Shown: positions 27,998 through 36,678 of the stretch, piece after piece
Position numbering within the stretch: position 1 is the first letter of the stretch
How the letters are laid out: every line of letters starts with the position of its first letter
NCBI RefSeq assembly: GCF_011759505.1
Contig: NZ_JAAOYO010000002.1
Coordinates: 62,001 to 126,000, forward strand
From: Curtobacterium salicis
Lineage (GTDB): Bacteria > Actinomycetota > Actinomycetes > Actinomycetales > Microbacteriaceae
Direction of reading: 5' to 3'
Length of the DNA stretch: 64,000 bases
Translations under genes and position numbers: made by a program
The notes under the pieces: model-generated
The model's input: the letters and a program-made list of their open reading frames with translations, nothing else
Told to the model about the DNA's origin: nothing
Database searches by the model: none

Positions 27998-28031
27998 GAC
28001 CGGGGCTCAGCCGGTCGGTCCGCGGGCCGCG

Positions 28032-29516
28032 TCAGGCCTGCGGCGGACGCGGGGCCGCGTCGCGGGCGTGCTGCTCGAGCATCGCCTCGGTGATCACCGG
28101 GATCGCCCCCGTGGCCAGCTCGATGCCGGACAGTCGCGCCGGGCTGAGGACGCGGTGCACCTGGTGCTCGTCCATCAGGCCCGCCGCGATCACCAGGGTG
28201 GAGATCGGCGTCGAGGTCGTCAACGCCGTGTGCGCGATCGACGCCGCCGCCGCGTAGCCGATGTAGGGCGTCAGCGCGGTGACGACGCCGACGTTCGTGT
28301 CGACCTGGGCGGCGAGCTTGGCCTCATTCGCCTCGATGCCGATGACGCAGTGCTCACGGAGGGTCGCGCAACCACGGGCCATCCACTGCAGGGACTGCAG
28401 GATCGAGTGGGCGATGATCGGTTCGAAGGCGTTGAGCTGGAGCTGCCCGCCCTCCGCCGCCATCGTCACCGTGGTGTCCGCACCGGCGACGGCGAACGCG
28501 ATCTGGTTCACGACCTCCGGGATCACCGGGTTCACCTTGCCCGGCATGATCGAGGACCCGGCCTGCCGGGGCGGCAGCGTGATCTCGCCGAGGCCCGCCT
28601 GCGGACCCGACGCCAGCAGTCGCAGGTCGTTGCAGATCTTCGACAGCTTCGCGGCACTGCGCTTCACCGTACCGGACAGGGTCATGAACGAGCCGGCGTC
28701 ACTCGTCGCCTCGATCAGGTCCGGCGCCGTGACGACGTCGATGCCGCTCGCCTCCTGCAGCTGCCGACGGACCTCGTCACGGTAGAGCGGGTCGGCGGTG
28801 ATGCCCGTGCCGATCGCCGTCGCGCCGAGGTTCATCTCCGCCAGCAGCGGCACCACTCGGCGGAGCTGGACCACGTCCTCCTGGATGGTGTGTGCGAAGC
28901 CGGTGAACTCCTGGCCCAGGGTCATCGGCACCGCGTCCTGCAGCTGCGTCCGCCCGACCTTCAGGACGTCCGCGAACGCCTGCCCCCGCTCGGCGAACGC
29001 GGCGGAGAGCTGCTCCAGCTGGTCGGCGAGACGGCGCACCCCGTAGATCATCGCGATCTTGATGCTCGTCGGGTACGTGTCGTTCGTCGACTGGCTGCGG
29101 TTCACGTGGTCGATCGGGTGCAGGTACGCGTAGTCGCCCCGCTCACGGCCGAGGAGTTCCAGGGCCCGGTTCGCCAGGACCTCGTTCGTGTTCATGTTCG
29201 TGCTCGTGCCGGCACCGCCCTGCACCACGTCGACCACGAACTGGTCGCGGAGGGCGCCGTCACGGACCTCCTGTGCGGCACGGTCGATGGCGTCGGCGCG
29301 CTCGTCGTCGAGGACCCCGATCGCCCTATTCGCCCGGGCAGCGGCCTGCTTCACCGTGACCAGGGCCGCGACGAGGTCCGGGTACACCGCGATCGGCACG
29401 GAGGCGATCGGGAAGTTCTCCATCGCCCGGAGGGTGTTGATGCCCCAGTACGAGTCCACGGGCACCTCCCTCGAGCCCAGGGAGTCGGTCTCGGTGCGGG
29501 TGGCAGCGCTCGTCAC
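28032..29516 (-). CDS. aspA: Aspartate ammonia-lyase
   Basis: A 494-residue enzyme interconverting aspartate and fumarate plus ammonia. The fumarase/aspartase signature GSSIMPGKVNP lies near residues 320-331. GGAGTSTNMNTNEVLANRALE and HVNRSQSTNDTYPTSIKIA are the other two active-site regions, and the TSTNMN form is typical of aspartases. The GTG start has GGAGAGG eight bases upstream. A GTG 24 bases earlier is less well spaced, and the long open frame beyond it runs into the repeat array. Codon use is like the neighbours. Confidence 0.93.
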   Translation of the reverse strand: MTSAATRTETDSLGSREVPVDSYWGINTLRAMENFPIASVPIAVYPDLVAALVTVKQAAARANRAIGVLDDERADAIDRAAQEVRDGALRDQFVVDVVQGGAGTSTNMNTNEVLANRALELLGRERGDYAYLHPIDHVNRSQSTNDTYPTSIKIAMIYGVRRLADQLEQLSAAFAERGQAFADVLKVGRTQLQDAVPMTLGQEFTGFAHTIQEDVVQLRRVVPLLAEMNLGATAIGTGITADPLYRDEVRRQLQEASGIDVVTAPDLIEATSDAGSFMTLSGTVKRSAAKLSKICNDLRLLASGPQAGLGEITLPPRQAGSSIMPGKVNPVIPEVVNQIAFAVAGADTTVTMAAEGGQLQLNAFEPIIAHSILQSLQWMARGCATLREHCVIGIEANEAKLAAQVDTNVGVVTALTPYIGYAAAASIAHTALTTSTPISTLVIAAGLMDEHQVHRVLSPARLSGIELATGAIPVITEAMLEQHARDAAPRPPQA

Positions 29517-29619
29517 GTGGTGTTCCTCTCCGTCGCGGGTCACGTGTCGAGGGTAGCCCGCGACCGTCCGGCCGGTGTGGTGCGGGGTTGCGCCGGCGCG
29601 GACGCGGGGGGGGCGGCGG

Positions 29620-30512
29620 AGCGCGGGCGGGCGGAATGCCAGGGACGCGTCGTCACGCACCACGGGATCCCGCCCACTCGCCACCTGTGGGACGGGAGGC
29701 GCGGTGCCCGGCCGCCACGGGCCTCCCGTCCGCCGGGAGGCGAGCCGGCCGTGCGGCGAGCCGCCCGTGCGGCGAGCGGGCGGAAACGCGCCGCGCCCGA
29801 GCCCGCCGCCCTGCCGTTCCGCTCGCTCGCGGCCGCGTGCTGGCGTCCGTGGGCTTCGCGCTCCGGCGAGCGGGCGAGAACTCGCGGTGCGATCCGCACT
29901 CGTCCTGGTCTTTACGCCCACTCACGCCCAGGGCGGACGGGAGGCACACGTCCATGCCCGCCGCGCGCCTCCTGTCACCAGCTGACGGGCGCGCGGGCGG
30001 CGAACGGGCGGGAATGCGTCGCTCTGGAGTCAGCTGCCCCGGTGATCCGCCCACTCGCGCTCGCGTACTGGCGCCCGTGGGCCTCGCGCTCCGGCGAGCG
30101 GGCGAGAACGCGCGGTGCGATCCGCACTCGTCCTGGTCTTCCCGCCCACTCACGCCCAGGGCGGACGGGAGGCACGCGACCAGCCCGCCACGCGCCTCCC
30201 ATCACCAGGTGCAGCGCGCGCACGCGGCGAGCGGGCGCGGACACGCAGCGCTCGACACCCGCTGCCGTGGCATTCCGCCCGCTCGCGGCCGCGTACTGGC
30301 ACCCGCGCACTCCGCGCTCCGGCGAACGGGGGCGAACGCGTGGTGCGTCCGTCAGACCCCCCTGGCATCCCGCCCACTCACGCCCGGGGCGGACGGGAGG
30401 CACGCGACCAGACCGCCCCGCGCCTCCCGACCGGCAGACGGCGAACGGGCGCGAACGCGCGGTGCGTCCGCCAGCCGCACTGGCATCCCGCCCGCTCACG
30501 CCCGGGCGGGCG
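29620..30512. repeat. Array of long palindromic units with 228-bp period
   Basis: This noncoding stretch of about 0.9 kb lies between the aspA start and the next gene. The marker GACGGGAGGC occurs at 29691, 29936, 30164 and 30392 (spacing 245, 228, 228), and GCGGTGCG recurs at 29884, 30112, 30340 and 30459. Each unit combines an outer imperfect palindrome (GGCGAGCGGGCG... to ...CGCCCACTCACGCC) with an inner GGACGGGAGGCACG...CGCGCCTCCC hairpin. Units differ at scattered positions. Several long open frames cross it, but each follows the repeats rather than any protein family. Confidence 0.85.
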
Positions 30513-30523
30513 GCCCCGCAACG

Positions 30524-30557
30524 CGGCAGCGGCCGGCCCGAGGGCCGACCGCTGCCG
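30524..30557 (-). terminator. Hairpin terminator of the Pit transporter unit
   Basis: CGGCAGCGG-C-CGGCCC and GGGCCG-A-CCGCTGCCG form a 15-bp stem with one internal mismatch and a GA loop, 19 bases past the stop at 30576. Confidence 0.65.
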
Positions 30558-30575
30558 GAGGGACGTGCGCGAGCC

Positions 30576-30872
30576 TCAGTGGAAGGCGGGCACGATCAGG
30601 TAGATGCCGTAGAGGACGGCCGCGCCACAGAGCACGAAGCAGACCACGGCGAGCGCCCGGAGCATCCGGACGGCCCCGGCCGCGGCGTTCGGGTCCGGGA
30701 AACCGGCGGTGGCCGGGCCGATCGTACCGTCGTCCTTCACGGTGTACTTGCCCGCACGGGTGTCGGCGGCGCTCCAGAAGCGCAGTCCGACGGAGTACAC
30801 GGAGACGACGAAGCACGCCGCGACGACGGCGACGAGCGCCACGAGCAGGAACGCTCCCCAGTCGATGCCCAT
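30576..30872 (-). CDS. Small membrane protein of the Pit transporter operon
   Basis: A 98-residue protein with two membrane helices, FLLVALVAVVAACFVVSVYSV near the N-terminus and LAVVCFVLCGAAVLYGIYLIV at the C-terminus. They flank a polar loop (SAADTRAGKYTVKDDGTIG). Its ATG shares one base with the Pit stop (TGATG), so it is coupled to the transporter. I do not recognise a family. A subunit-like or regulatory role with the phosphate transporter is suggested only by the coupling. Confidence 0.75.
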   Translation of the reverse strand: MGIDWGAFLLVALVAVVAACFVVSVYSVGLRFWSAADTRAGKYTVKDDGTIGPATAGFPDPNAAAGAVRMLRALAVVCFVLCGAAVLYGIYLIVPAFH

Positions 30873-32122
30873 CAGCGACGGCCTCCCTTGCGTCCGGCCA
30901 TGCGGCGGAGGGTCCGCTCACGGCTCAGTTCGGCGCGACGGGCGGCGACGGCCTCGGCACGCTTCTTGCGCTGCAGTCCGCGCTGCTCCTTACGGGTGAG
31001 CACGGCGTTGGCGGCGACGTCGATCTCGATGGCCGAGTCGTGCGGCTTGCGGAGCGACCACAGGTACAGGCCGAGGACCACGATCCCGCCGGCGACGGCG
31101 TCGATGACCAGGCCGATCACACCGAAGCGGGCGATGCCGGACGCCACCGCACCGACCGCGGCGGCTGCCGGCAGGGTGATGAACCACGCGATGACGATCT
31201 TGCCGGCGGTCGACCACTGGATCTTCGACCCGCGACGGCCGAGGCCGGCACCGATGATCGACCCGGAGGAGACCTGCGTGGTGGAGAGTGCGAAGCCGAG
31301 GTGGCTCGAGGCGAGGATCGTCGCGGCGGTGGAGGCCTCTGCCGCGAAGCCCTGCGTCGCCCGGATCTCGGTGATGCCGGACCCGAGGGTGCGGATGATC
31401 CGCCACCCGCCGGTGTAGGTGCCGAGGGCGATCGCGAGCGCACAGGCCACGACGACCCAGAACTGCACGCCCTGGTCCGCCGACTGCGCCCCGGACGCGA
31501 TGAGCGTGAGCGTGATGACGCCCATCGTCTTCTGCGCGTCGTTCGTGCCGTGCGCGAGCGAGACCATCGACGACGTGAAGATCTGGCCGATGCGGAAACC
31601 GCCGCGTTCGTTCGGGAACACCGGGCGACGGGTGATCCGGTAGGCGATCCGCGTGGCGAGCAGTGACACCAGCGCCGCGATCACCGGCGACAGGAAGGCG
31701 GGGATGATCACCACCGTCAGCAGCGCCGCGTAGTTCACCGAGTCGAACCCGGCACCGACGATCGCGGCGCCGATGAGGCCACCGAAGAGCGCGTGCGAGG
31801 ACGACGACGGCAGGCCGCGCAGCCACGTGATCATGTTCCAGACCACGGCGCCGATCAGCCCCGCGAAGATCATCTCCGGACTGATGGCGACGCCACCGGG
31901 TCCTTCGTTGATGAGCCCGTGCGAGATCGACGTCGCCACAGCAGTGCTGAGGAACGCCCCGACGAGGTTGAGCACCGCTGCGACGGAGACCGCCACCGTG
32001 GGCTTCATGGCGCCGGTCGCGATCGGGGTCGCCATTGCGTTGGCGGTGTCGTGAAAACCGTTTGTGAAGTCGAAGAAGAGGGCCAACGCAATGACCAGGA
32101 CGACTATGAGCGTGATGTCCAC
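30872..32122 (-). CDS. Inorganic phosphate transporter, Pit family
   Basis: A 416-residue low-affinity phosphate (probably metal-phosphate/H+) symporter. The two duplicated PiT signatures are DFTNGFHDTANAMATPIATG near the start and SLAHGTNDAQKTMGVITLTL in the second half. About ten membrane helices surround a central cytoplasmic loop, and the tail is Lys/Arg-rich. I chose the GTG that yields VDITLIVVL; a TTG nine bases upstream is the alternative. Two 11-base repeats resembling a PHO box lie about 56 bases upstream. Confidence 0.92.
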   Translation of the reverse strand: MDITLIVVLVIALALFFDFTNGFHDTANAMATPIATGAMKPTVAVSVAAVLNLVGAFLSTAVATSISHGLINEGPGGVAISPEMIFAGLIGAVVWNMITWLRGLPSSSSHALFGGLIGAAIVGAGFDSVNYAALLTVVIIPAFLSPVIAALVSLLATRIAYRITRRPVFPNERGGFRIGQIFTSSMVSLAHGTNDAQKTMGVITLTLIASGAQSADQGVQFWVVVACALAIALGTYTGGWRIIRTLGSGITEIRATQGFAAEASTAATILASSHLGFALSTTQVSSGSIIGAGLGRRGSKIQWSTAGKIVIAWFITLPAAAAVGAVASGIARFGVIGLVIDAVAGGIVVLGLYLWSLRKPHDSAIEIDVAANAVLTRKEQRGLQRKKRAEAVAARRAELSRERTLRRMAGRKGGRR

Positions 32123-32177
32123 CGCGGGCAAGTGTCCCAGGCGGGAGGGGATCGAGCAAGCCGAGCGGACACCTGTT

Positions 32178-32199
32178 GTTCATCTGCCCTTCACGTCCG
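32178..32199 (+). promoter_or_regulatory. Candidate PHO box (two 11-bp direct repeats)
   Basis: GTTCATCTGCC directly followed by CTTCACGTCCG, resembling the GTTCACC-type repeats bound by actinobacterial PhoP. It lies between the divergent Pit and Na+/H+ antiporter genes, reading toward the antiporter. Confidence 0.35.
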
Positions 32200-32235
32200 C
32201 TCAGATCCACACCCTCGGGATGGGAAGATGGACCC

Positions 32236-33924
32236 GTGGACATCGCCGAGTTGCTCATCCTGTTGGTCGGATCGCTCGCCGTCACCGGGTTCGCCCGAGC
32301 ATGGGGACTCCCTGCCCCGCTCCTCGTCACCGCGGTCGCCCTGGGCGTGTCGTTCATCCCCGGACTGCCGCACATCGAGATCGACTCCGAGGTCATCCTC
32401 ACGGTCGTCCTGCCGCCGCTGCTCTACTCGGCGGCGCTCGACGTGTCGTGGCAGAGCTTCCGCGGGTCGATCAAGCAGATCCGACGACTCGGCGTCTTCC
32501 TGGTCATCATCACCGCGCTCGCCGTGGGCCTGGCCGCCTACCTGATCATCCCCGACATGACGTGGCCGGCCGCGATCCTCCTGGGCGCGATCGTGGCCCC
32601 GCCGGACGCGGTGTCGGCGGCGGCGATCGGCCGGAAGCTCGGCCTGCCCCGCCGGGTGATGACGGTGCTGTCCGGCGAGAGCCTGATCAACGACGCCGCG
32701 TCGCTGACGCTGGTCCGGGTGTTCACCCTGATCATCGCCGGCGCGTCCCTGACGGTCTGGCAGGACCTCGGGATCTTCGGCCTGGCGATCGGCGTCGGTC
32801 TGGTCGTCGGCGGTGTGCTCGGGGTCGTCGTGCACTGGATCCGGATGCGGATCAACGACCCCGTGGTCGAGACGATCATGAGCATCCTGCTGCCGTTCGT
32901 CGCGTACATCCTGGCCGAGGAGCTCTCCGGCTCGGGTGTCATCGCCGTCGTCACGGCGGGCCTCTACATCGGCTACAACTCCCCCAAGGAGGGCTACGCG
33001 ACCCGGCTGCAGGAGCGCCCGCTGTGGACGAGCGTCGACGTCATCCTCGAGGGCTTCGTCTTCGCGCTCATCGGACTGCAGCTCAACACGGTCGTGCAGG
33101 ACCTGGTCGAGAGCGAGCGGAGCCTCGGCCAGACGCTCACCGCGGCGGCGGTGGTCCTCGCGGTCGTGATCGTGGTCCGCCCGCTCTTCATCTTCGAGTC
33201 CTACGCACGCAACCGCCTGCACGGCCGGTTCATCCGTCCGCTGCGGATCCGCGCCTCCCGAGGGCACCGCTCCCTCCGCTGGATCCGCGGCACGGCCGAA
33301 CCGAAGCTCAACTGGCGGGAACTGACGGTCATCTCGTGGACCGGCATGCGCGGTGTGGTGACGCTGGCGGCCGCGGTCTCCGTCGTCGCGAGCCCGACGA
33401 AGATCCCGGCACAGGACACGATCTTCGTGATCGCGTTCATCGTCACCGTCGGCACCCTGCTGCTGCAGGGGCTGACGCTGCCGTTCGTGATCCGCGCGCT
33501 CAAGGTGCAGGACCCGGGCGAGGACGACAAGGACCGCCGGAGCGAGATGCTGCTCAACCAGCGCACCACGGTCGCCGCCATCGAGCTGCTCGACAAGCGA
33601 CGTCCGGAGTGGGGCTCCCGGTACGGCACGGACGCCGTCGACTCGGTCGTCTCCCGTCTCAAGGCACGGTTGGAGCGCCAGGCCGAGACGTTCCGGCAGG
33701 ACGCCGAGGAAGAGGAGACGGACGACCGCGACACCACGATGCGACTCCGCGGCGCGCAGATCCAGGACATCCGTCGCGAGTTGCTCGACCGCCGACGCGA
33801 GATCGTCCTGGAGGAACGCGAGAAGGGCAACCTCGACGAGGAGGTCATGCGTCGCGTGCTCGTGACCCTCGACGCGGAGGAGCTCGCGATGGACTCCGCA
33901 CAGGCCTCCCGCAGCCGTTCCTGA
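32236..33924 (+). CDS. Na+/H+ antiporter, CPA1 family
   Basis: A 562-residue cation/proton antiporter. About twelve membrane helices fill residues 1-410. The ion-binding region is GAIVAPPDAVSAAAIGRKLGLP, with SGESLINDAASLTLVRVF as the conserved ND motif and WTGMRGVVTLAAAVSV near the end of the membrane part. The cytoplasmic C-terminus (about 420-562) is highly charged and helical, as in NhaP-type exchangers. The GTG start has a GGGAAG site. It is divergent from the Pit gene. Confidence 0.92.
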   Translation: MDIAELLILLVGSLAVTGFARAWGLPAPLLVTAVALGVSFIPGLPHIEIDSEVILTVVLPPLLYSAALDVSWQSFRGSIKQIRRLGVFLVIITALAVGLAAYLIIPDMTWPAAILLGAIVAPPDAVSAAAIGRKLGLPRRVMTVLSGESLINDAASLTLVRVFTLIIAGASLTVWQDLGIFGLAIGVGLVVGGVLGVVVHWIRMRINDPVVETIMSILLPFVAYILAEELSGSGVIAVVTAGLYIGYNSPKEGYATRLQERPLWTSVDVILEGFVFALIGLQLNTVVQDLVESERSLGQTLTAAAVVLAVVIVVRPLFIFESYARNRLHGRFIRPLRIRASRGHRSLRWIRGTAEPKLNWRELTVISWTGMRGVVTLAAAVSVVASPTKIPAQDTIFVIAFIVTVGTLLLQGLTLPFVIRALKVQDPGEDDKDRRSEMLLNQRTTVAAIELLDKRRPEWGSRYGTDAVDSVVSRLKARLERQAETFRQDAEEEETDDRDTTMRLRGAQIQDIRRELLDRRREIVLEEREKGNLDEEVMRRVLVTLDAEELAMDSAQASRSRS

Positions 33925-33992
33925 CCGGTCCTCACCCTGGTGCCCGGGCGTAGCCTGGGACGCCAGACGACAGGACAGGAGCGCACCGCCGA

Positions 33993-35390
33993 GTGAGCAC
34001 GCCGCGGAACGAAGCACGCAGGAACAACGACCTCCCGACGCGCAGCGCCGGAGGCTCGGCGCGGGTGGCGCAGCCATCAGCGCAGGAGCAGGCACGGCAG
34101 GCCCCCCGGCAGCCGTCGCGTCCGGCGCGCCGCCCCGGCCGGGAGGCACGCCCCACGCCGCCGCCGAAGCAACACATCGGGCGCTACCGCCGTTGGTACG
34201 CCACGCTCCACCCGTCGCTGCAGCTCATCGGGCTCCAGCTGTGGATGCCGCTGTTCTTCATCGTCGGGTTCTGCCTGTGCTACGTCTTCGCGTTCCACGC
34301 CCCGCACCCGCACGACGTGCCGATCGGCATCGTCGGCGGGGACCGGACCCTCGTCAGCGCCGTGCAGAAGGCGCTGCCGGGCGAGTACCTGTTCTCGTCG
34401 TACGACTCACTCGCCCGCGCCAAGCACGACGTCGTCGCGGGCACGATCGCCGTGGCGTACGACCCCTCCGCGAACGAGCTGTTCAAGGCCAGCGCGCACC
34501 AGTTCCAGGTCGCCAGCCTGGTGCCGGCGACCCTGACCGCGGTGCTGACCGGCGCCGGACTGGCCGCTCCCCGCGTGACCGAACTCGCGCCCCTGCCCGC
34601 CTACGACGAGTACGGCACGGTCGCCATGTACGTGATGCTCGCCTGGTGCATCGGCGGCTACATGGTGGCGATGTTCATCGGCATCATGGGCGGCCCGCTC
34701 CGCCACCGGACCCGTATGACCGTCATCGTCACCGGTGGCCTGGTGATCTCCCTCATCACGAACACCCTCGCCGGCCCCGTCGTCGGCGCGATCCACGGAC
34801 ACTTCGTCCCACTGGTGCTCATCGCGTGGGGCTGGATCGTCGCGATCGGCCTCGCGGTGAACGGTCTGAGCTACTTCGTCGGACGGTTCATCGCCGCCCC
34901 GGCGATGATCTGCTTCGTCTTCCTGTCGATGCCGTCCTCCGGTGGCGCCTACCCGAAGTGGTTCATGCCGGAGCCGTTCGCCTGGCTGAACAACGTCGTC
35001 GTCGGCTCGAGCATGGTCGACATGATCAAGCACCAGCTCTACGGCGTCGGCCCGGGGCCGGAGCGCGGCCTCATCACGATGGGCTGCTACGCCGCCGCCG
35101 GGCTCGTGCTGATGTTCCTCGGCAAGAAGTGGTGGGAACGTCGCCGGATCCGCGCGATCGTGACCGGCCGGACCACCATGTTCCAGGACGCGAACACGGC
35201 GAACCGCGAGTTCCTGGGCCGCGAGCGCGACGCCGAACTCCAGCGGAACGGCCTCATCTCGACCGAGACCGGCACGCTGCAGGTCCTCCGCGACGACGAC
35301 TGGGAGGACGAACGAGCCGCGGGCGACGTCTTCACGGGCGGTCGCGACGGGCTCGAGAACGAGCCGCTCAATCCGCGTCGGCAACCGTGA
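33993..35390 (+). CDS. Multi-pass membrane protein, ABC-2/YhgE-like
   Basis: A 465-residue protein. A long disordered basic N-terminus (about 65 residues, rich in Arg, Pro, Gln) precedes LQLIGLQLWMPLFFIVGFCLCYVFAF. A periplasmic-like domain follows (PIGIVGGDRTLVSAVQKALPG), then five or six further helices (VAMYVMLAWCIGGYMVAMFIGIMGG onward). This layout resembles the ABC-2 permease/YhgE-Pip group, but no nucleotide-binding partner is adjacent. The GTG start has AGGACAGGA upstream. Function is not assigned. Confidence 0.7.
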   Translation: MSTPRNEARRNNDLPTRSAGGSARVAQPSAQEQARQAPRQPSRPARRPGREARPTPPPKQHIGRYRRWYATLHPSLQLIGLQLWMPLFFIVGFCLCYVFAFHAPHPHDVPIGIVGGDRTLVSAVQKALPGEYLFSSYDSLARAKHDVVAGTIAVAYDPSANELFKASAHQFQVASLVPATLTAVLTGAGLAAPRVTELAPLPAYDEYGTVAMYVMLAWCIGGYMVAMFIGIMGGPLRHRTRMTVIVTGGLVISLITNTLAGPVVGAIHGHFVPLVLIAWGWIVAIGLAVNGLSYFVGRFIAAPAMICFVFLSMPSSGGAYPKWFMPEPFAWLNNVVVGSSMVDMIKHQLYGVGPGPERGLITMGCYAAAGLVLMFLGKKWWERRRIRAIVTGRTTMFQDANTANREFLGRERDAELQRNGLISTETGTLQVLRDDDWEDERAAGDVFTGGRDGLENEPLNPRRQP

Positions 35391-35415
35391 CGGCCGCGGG
35401 TATCCTGGTCCGATC

Positions 35416-35700
35416 ATGACCCGTACCGCCTGGCACCGCCTCCTCATGACGATCGTCGTCGTCTTCCTCGTCATCGCGGCGCTGTCCTACGTCACGAGCA
35501 TCGTGCTCGCGCCGAGCGGCGGCCGCAGCGTCGCCGGACTCTGGGACGGCTGGGCGATGTTCGCACTCGTCGCGGCCATCGCGTTCGGCGTCGTCGACTT
35601 CTTCGTCCGGCCGCTCGGTGGCCAGAGCGGCGACGCGGACGTCATGGCCGAGGCCGAAGCCGCCCGCACCGGGTCCACCCCGACGCAGCGCGCACGCTGA
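35416..35700 (+). CDS. Small two-helix membrane protein
   Basis: A 94-residue protein with helices LLMTIVVVFLVIAALSYVTSIVLA and LWDGWAMFALVAAIAFGVVDFFV, and a polar C-terminal tail. It lies 25 bases after the larger membrane protein gene on the same strand, so cotranscription is possible. A TATCCT box nine bases before the ATG suggests a promoter of its own with almost no leader. No family is recognised. Confidence 0.7.
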   Translation: MTRTAWHRLLMTIVVVFLVIAALSYVTSIVLAPSGGRSVAGLWDGWAMFALVAAIAFGVVDFFVRPLGGQSGDADVMAEAEAARTGSTPTQRAR

Positions 35701-35718
35701 CACGGTCGGTCAGCAGGG

Positions 35719-36237
35719 TCAGGCCGGCTCGCCGATGCCCGTCCCGGTGAACCCGGCGACCGACGCGTTGTCCTCGGCGAACACGACACGGGCGTCGACC
35801 CGCCCACCCGCGAGCACCCCGGGCAACCAGTAGCGCGCGTCGTCCCACATCGCGTCGTACGGCACGGCACCGACCGGCACCCACCGCGGCTCCAGCTCGT
35901 CCCCGCCCGACGGGTCGCCCTGCCAGCGGCGGCAGACGAAGACGTCCGAGACCTGGGACCAGGACGGCCGGAACGGGAACCGGTAGTCCAACGTGCCGCG
36001 TGCCTCCAGGTCGGCCGGGTCGACGTGCAGGCCGACCTCCTCGGCGACCTCGCGCACGGCGGTCTGCGCGGCCGTCTCCGTCCCCTCGCGCTTCCCGCCC
36101 GGGCCGACCACGCGACCGGTGCCGAGGCCCCGGCGCTTCTCGCCGAGCAGCACCTCCGGCCCGTCGGCACCGTCCCGCAGGAGGTACACGACGACGACCG
36201 CCGGGTGCTGGGACTTGGTCTCGTCGCGCTCGGTCAT
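35719..36237 (-). CDS. Nudix hydrolase
   Basis: A 172-residue pyrophosphohydrolase. The Nudix box is complete: GKREGTE, then TAAQTAVREVAEEVGL, fitting G-x5-E-x7-REU-x-EE-x-GU. The surrounding VVVVYLLRDG... and GLGTGRVVGPGGK resemble the MTH1/MutT-like group acting on oxidised nucleotides, with WVPVGAVPYDAMWDDARYWLP as the late helix. The substrate is inferred only from that resemblance. I chose the ATG nearest the domain; another in-frame ATG at 36279 would add 14 residues overlapping the divergent promoter. Confidence 0.88.
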   Translation of the reverse strand: MTERDETKSQHPAVVVVYLLRDGADGPEVLLGEKRRGLGTGRVVGPGGKREGTETAAQTAVREVAEEVGLHVDPADLEARGTLDYRFPFRPSWSQVSDVFVCRRWQGDPSGGDELEPRWVPVGAVPYDAMWDDARYWLPGVLAGGRVDARVVFAEDNASVAGFTGTGIGEPA

Positions 36238-36265
36238 GTGGTCCAGTGTGGCCGATCCGATGACG

Positions 36266-36271
36266 TACGCT
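36266..36271 (+). promoter_or_regulatory. -10 box of a leaderless promoter feeding a short upstream ORF
   Basis: TACGCT, six bases before the ATG of a 10-codon reading frame at 36278. Confidence 0.4.
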
Positions 36272-36277
36272 CGTTGC

Positions 36278-36310
36278 ATGGCAGGCGTGCTGTGGGGGCG
36301 TCATGGCTGA
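36278..36310 (+). other. Leaderless 10-codon upstream ORF (MAGVLWGRHG)
   Basis: It starts six bases after a TANNNT box and ends at a TGA that overlaps the ATG of the next gene (36303) in another frame. A ribosome finishing this peptide would be placed on the downstream start, which also has GGGGG upstream. No coding conservation can be judged from one sequence. Confidence 0.35.
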
Positions 36311-36653
36311 GTCTCGCAGGACGGGGCGCAGCCTCGAGGTGCTGCGCGCAGAAGCCGCCGAGGAGATCTCGGTCATCGTCGAACACCGGTGCCGGCAGGG
36401 CGACGACCCCTGGGACTTCATGCACACGCTGCCGACCGTCGACGAGCAGGTCGTGCTGATCCTCCGGGCCGAGGCGATGGAACTCGACGTCCGGATCGGC
36501 CAGCGCAGCGCCCAGTGGTCCTCGCACCCGGCCTCCGGCCACCGCACCGAGCACGGCGAGGAGTACCACCGCCTCCGCCGGATCGCGCTGCAGCACCCGG
36601 AGCTGACCGAGGCGGTCTGGAAGCTCATGGACGCGTTGCCCCGCGCCCGCTGA
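36303..36653 (+). CDS. Hypothetical protein
   Basis: A 116-residue, mostly helical, charged soluble protein (SLEVLRAEAAEEISVIVEHRCRQ; EEYHRLRRIALQHPELTEAVWKLMDAL). There is no signal peptide or membrane segment. I recognise no family. GTGGGGGCG upstream of the ATG is a good ribosome binding site. The frame keeps the codon bias of the neighbouring genes. It lies 25 bases before the PabC-like gene. Confidence 0.7.
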   Translation: MAESRRTGRSLEVLRAEAAEEISVIVEHRCRQGDDPWDFMHTLPTVDEQVVLILRAEAMELDVRIGQRSAQWSSHPASGHRTEHGEEYHRLRRIALQHPELTEAVWKLMDALPRAR

Positions 36654-36678
36654 CACACGTCTGGGGTTGGATGGGGAC

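Noticed and set aside
29620..30512. CRISPR array
   Set aside because: The units are 228 bp, palindromic throughout and without unique spacers, and no cas genes are nearby.
29588..31666. Long plus-strand open frames across the palindrome array
   Set aside because: Their repeated peptide blocks simply follow the 228-bp DNA repeat, and they run antisense through the Pit transporter gene.
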